Positions 62,461 through 64,000 of a stretch of 64,000 nucleotides of DNA are shown piece by piece. The position numbers and the translations under genes were made by a program. The stretch comes from Pleurodeles waltl (lineage: Eukaryota; Chordata; Amphibia; Caudata; Salamandridae): the NCBI RefSeq assembly GCF_031143425.1, contig NC_090445.1:1197004691-1197068690 (forward strand), read 5' to 3'. Every line of letters starts with the position of its first letter. Positions within the stretch are counted from its first letter, which is position 1. A model generated the notes under the pieces. The model saw nothing but the letters and a program-made list of their open reading frames with translations, was not told the DNA's origin and searched no databases.

Positions 62461-63105
62461 CCTTCTGGGTAACGGGCAGCCATACTGGGAGAAGTATCAA
62501 TGTCGGGCTAAATATTAGGTATCTGCAAGCTTAGAAGACTTACTCTTAAGGGCTGGAATGGGGAAGACCTTGACTCAAAGTAATGCACGCACAAGGGTCG
62601 CTGTGTAATTCCAAACTCGGTGCTGCCCCTGTTCAAGGGTTTGTTGGAATTTAGCTTTACGTCTTATTAAATAAAGAGTTGTATAAGGTGTACTCGAAGA
62701 ATAGTTTAGATCACCGAGTTTAGCATTCTCTGATAAAACACGCAGGGCCTGCAGGGGAAGAGTTCGAACACAGGCCAGACCCACTTAACCACCCATTCCT
62801 CCCAGATAAGTAAATTGAGTATTGAGTAAAGAGTTAACTTCTGGTTTTTATACGGCTTTGAATCGACAGAAATGTTGCACCTTGAGCTATATAAATACAA
62901 ATTATTTTTTACAAAACCGCTTTCGAAAGGCTTAGTGAAAACTTTATAAATAGGCCAGGCTCATGGGTTTGCAATAGCATTCTCTAGAGCAAACAAAGAC
63001 ATTTATTTCCGGAAAAAGACACAGCTCCAGCTAAAGTAGAAATCGGCGGTATAAGCAAAATAGAAGATCGACCCGGATCACATTGCCTTGAATTTCTAAA
63101 CGGGT

Positions 63106-63142
63106 TTTTTTTTTTTGTTTGAATTGGGGGGGGGGGGGGGGG
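63106..63142. repeat. T-run plus G17 homopolymer
   Basis: A poly-T run is followed within about 12 bases by 17 consecutive G (63126-63142), about 390 bp upstream of the PDLIM1 start codon. Confidence 0.9.
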
Positions 63143-63179
63143 AGTATTACATTATAGGGCTAAGCCTGCCTAGGCTCAG

Positions 63180-63640
63180 CTGAGAGGCGAAATGCGCGTT
63201 TGAAGAGTCTGGCGTTTGAAGTGCTCTTCCATACAAGGAAGCGGCAGTGACAGGGCAGGGCCGATCCACATTCCTGAGAGGCGCGGATTTCCAGCCCACA
63301 GGTTATCCGTCCTGGCTCTGGGGGTGTTGTCTCCTCCCTATTTCGCCCCGGGCTCTCCCGGTTTAGCCGTGTGGCTGCTGGCAGCGGACTGTGGGTGTTC
63401 CTTCCTCTCTCCCTCCTAGGCGGCGGGGGAGGAGTGTGCAGGGCTCGGGGATTGTTTAAGCTCATCCTGCATTCCCTTCTGCGGCGGCGGGGAGAGCGTG
63501 TAGCGTCCAGCCCGTAGTGCACACCAGGAGCATGTCCGGCATGATCCGTATTGTTATCGAGGGCCCCGGACCCTGGGGCTTCAGGCTCGTCGGTGGGAAG
63601 GACTTTGACCAGCCTCTCACCATCTCCAGGGTAAGTGTAC
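63180..63640 (+). promoter_or_regulatory. PDLIM1: CpG-rich PDLIM1 5' region (promoter, 5'UTR, exon 1)
   Basis: CpG density and GC content rise sharply against the AT-rich surroundings and fall again after 63900. There is no obvious TATA box at a fitting distance; several GGCGG/GGCGGGG boxes (63419-63428, 63481-63492) could bind SP-type factors. This is the typical form of a housekeeping-like vertebrate promoter. The transcription start is not identified; 63330-63500 is the likely range. No ATG occurs between about 63430 and the start codon. Confidence 0.65.
63532..63630 (+). CDS. PDLIM1: PDLIM1 first coding exon (N-terminal half of PDZ domain)
   Basis: ATG at 63532 (A at -3) opens a 33-codon frame ending in ISR at 63630, directly before donor GTAAGT at 63631 (phase 0). 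The peptide holds the PDZ carboxylate-binding segment [23 protein letters not shown], where PWGF is the binding loop of the ALP/Enigma family. LVGGKDF and QPLxISR fit PDLIM1 (CLP36) better than PDLIM3 (known to have a different residue set here), PDLIM4, PDLIM5 or LDB3. PDLIM1 binds alpha-actinin and recruits kinases at stress fibres through its PDZ and LIM domains. A second ATG at 63541 would shorten the N-terminus by three residues; the first fits the family length better. The rest of the gene lies beyond the window. Confidence 0.92.
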
Positions 63641-64000
63641 AATACACCCATAATTCCGGGCGCGCCGTCCCCAGCCTCTGCTCCCGGAGTCCATTCTTAT
63701 CTCCGCTTTACAGGCCCTCCTGTAATTCCCGCCTTCAGAAAGGCCACAGTTCGCTTCCCACCGAAAGGCTTCTCCTGCTTCAAAATATTCAAACAACCCG
63801 CCTGAAGTAGGCGAGCGAGGAGGGTGCAAAGGCGAGCAGAGACACCTTCTGCTACTTCCCTAGTAGCCGTTGTGATGTCCAGCTGCTGGGACCTGCCCGT
63901 TAAACACCGTGACAGTGGCTGAATATGCTGCTGGGGAGTGGTCAGTCGCCACACCTATTATCTGCCCTCCTCTAGTGAGCCGCTGTTACCGGAAACAGGA
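63631..64000 (+). other. PDLIM1: PDLIM1 intron 1 (start)
   Basis: Starts with the donor GTAAGT. No further exon is seen before the window ends. Confidence 0.85.

Noticed and set aside
63160..63651. 163-codon minus-strand frame over the PDLIM1 promoter
   Set aside because: Antisense of a CpG-rich region; Pro/Arg-rich composition and no motif.

Overview
The window looks like euchromatic, repeat-swollen genomic DNA of a vertebrate with a giant genome. The best fit is a salamander of the newt family. This rests on two recognisable vertebrate genes with ordinary GT-AG splice sites, very long introns, abundant DIRS tyrosine-recombinase retrotransposons, long GC-rich hairpin elements, and repeat ends that I recall as common in Pleurodeles-type newt DNA (memory, not searched). 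There are no bacterial-type operons and no CRISPR array.

Only two host genes are firmly supported, both on the + strand. The 3' end of SORBS1 (CAP/ponsin) is present as two coding exons that together encode its C-terminal SH3 domain: 19601-19713 and 43250-43317 (stop at 43315-43317). An AT-rich, largely unclassified stretch follows and is the likely 3'UTR, with AATAAA signals at 44918 and 45162. About 18 kb further on, the first coding exon of PDLIM1 (PDZ half-domain, 63532-63630) lies in a CpG-rich 5' region. The tail-to-head SORBS1-PDLIM1 order matches human 10q23-q24. A possible additional terminal exon of an unknown gene lies between them (56090-56281, + strand).

The rest is intron or intergenic DNA filled with mobile elements. 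1-19600 is SORBS1 intron with a hAT MITE (3774-4086), a GC-rich hairpin element (6748-7343), an LTR-like repeat pair (7617 and 13787), an endogenous-retrovirus-type LTR on the minus strand (about 8.9-10.3 kb), two hammerhead-ribozyme-like motifs (12.4 kb minus, 16.0 kb plus), and a broken L1-type LINE on the minus strand (about 16.3-18.96 kb). The last SORBS1 intron (19714-43249) holds a nearly full-length but broken sense-strand LINE (24.3-29.9 kb), a large inverted-repeat region (30.1-32.1 kb), an old DIRS copy split by a 2.3-kb LTR element (34848-37163), and several Harbinger-like MITEs.

The intergenic part holds a structurally complete but mutated DIRS element with inverted terminal repeats (47034-53307), itself interrupted by a clean 901-bp Harbinger-type insertion. 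It also holds more MITEs, a CR1/L2-type LINE tail, a decayed endogenous retrovirus env region plus LTR on the minus strand (57.4-60.5 kb), and a plus-strand LTR (61.2 kb). The two host genes work in one cellular context: SORBS1 is an adhesion and actin adaptor, and PDLIM1 is an alpha-actinin and stress-fibre PDZ-LIM protein.
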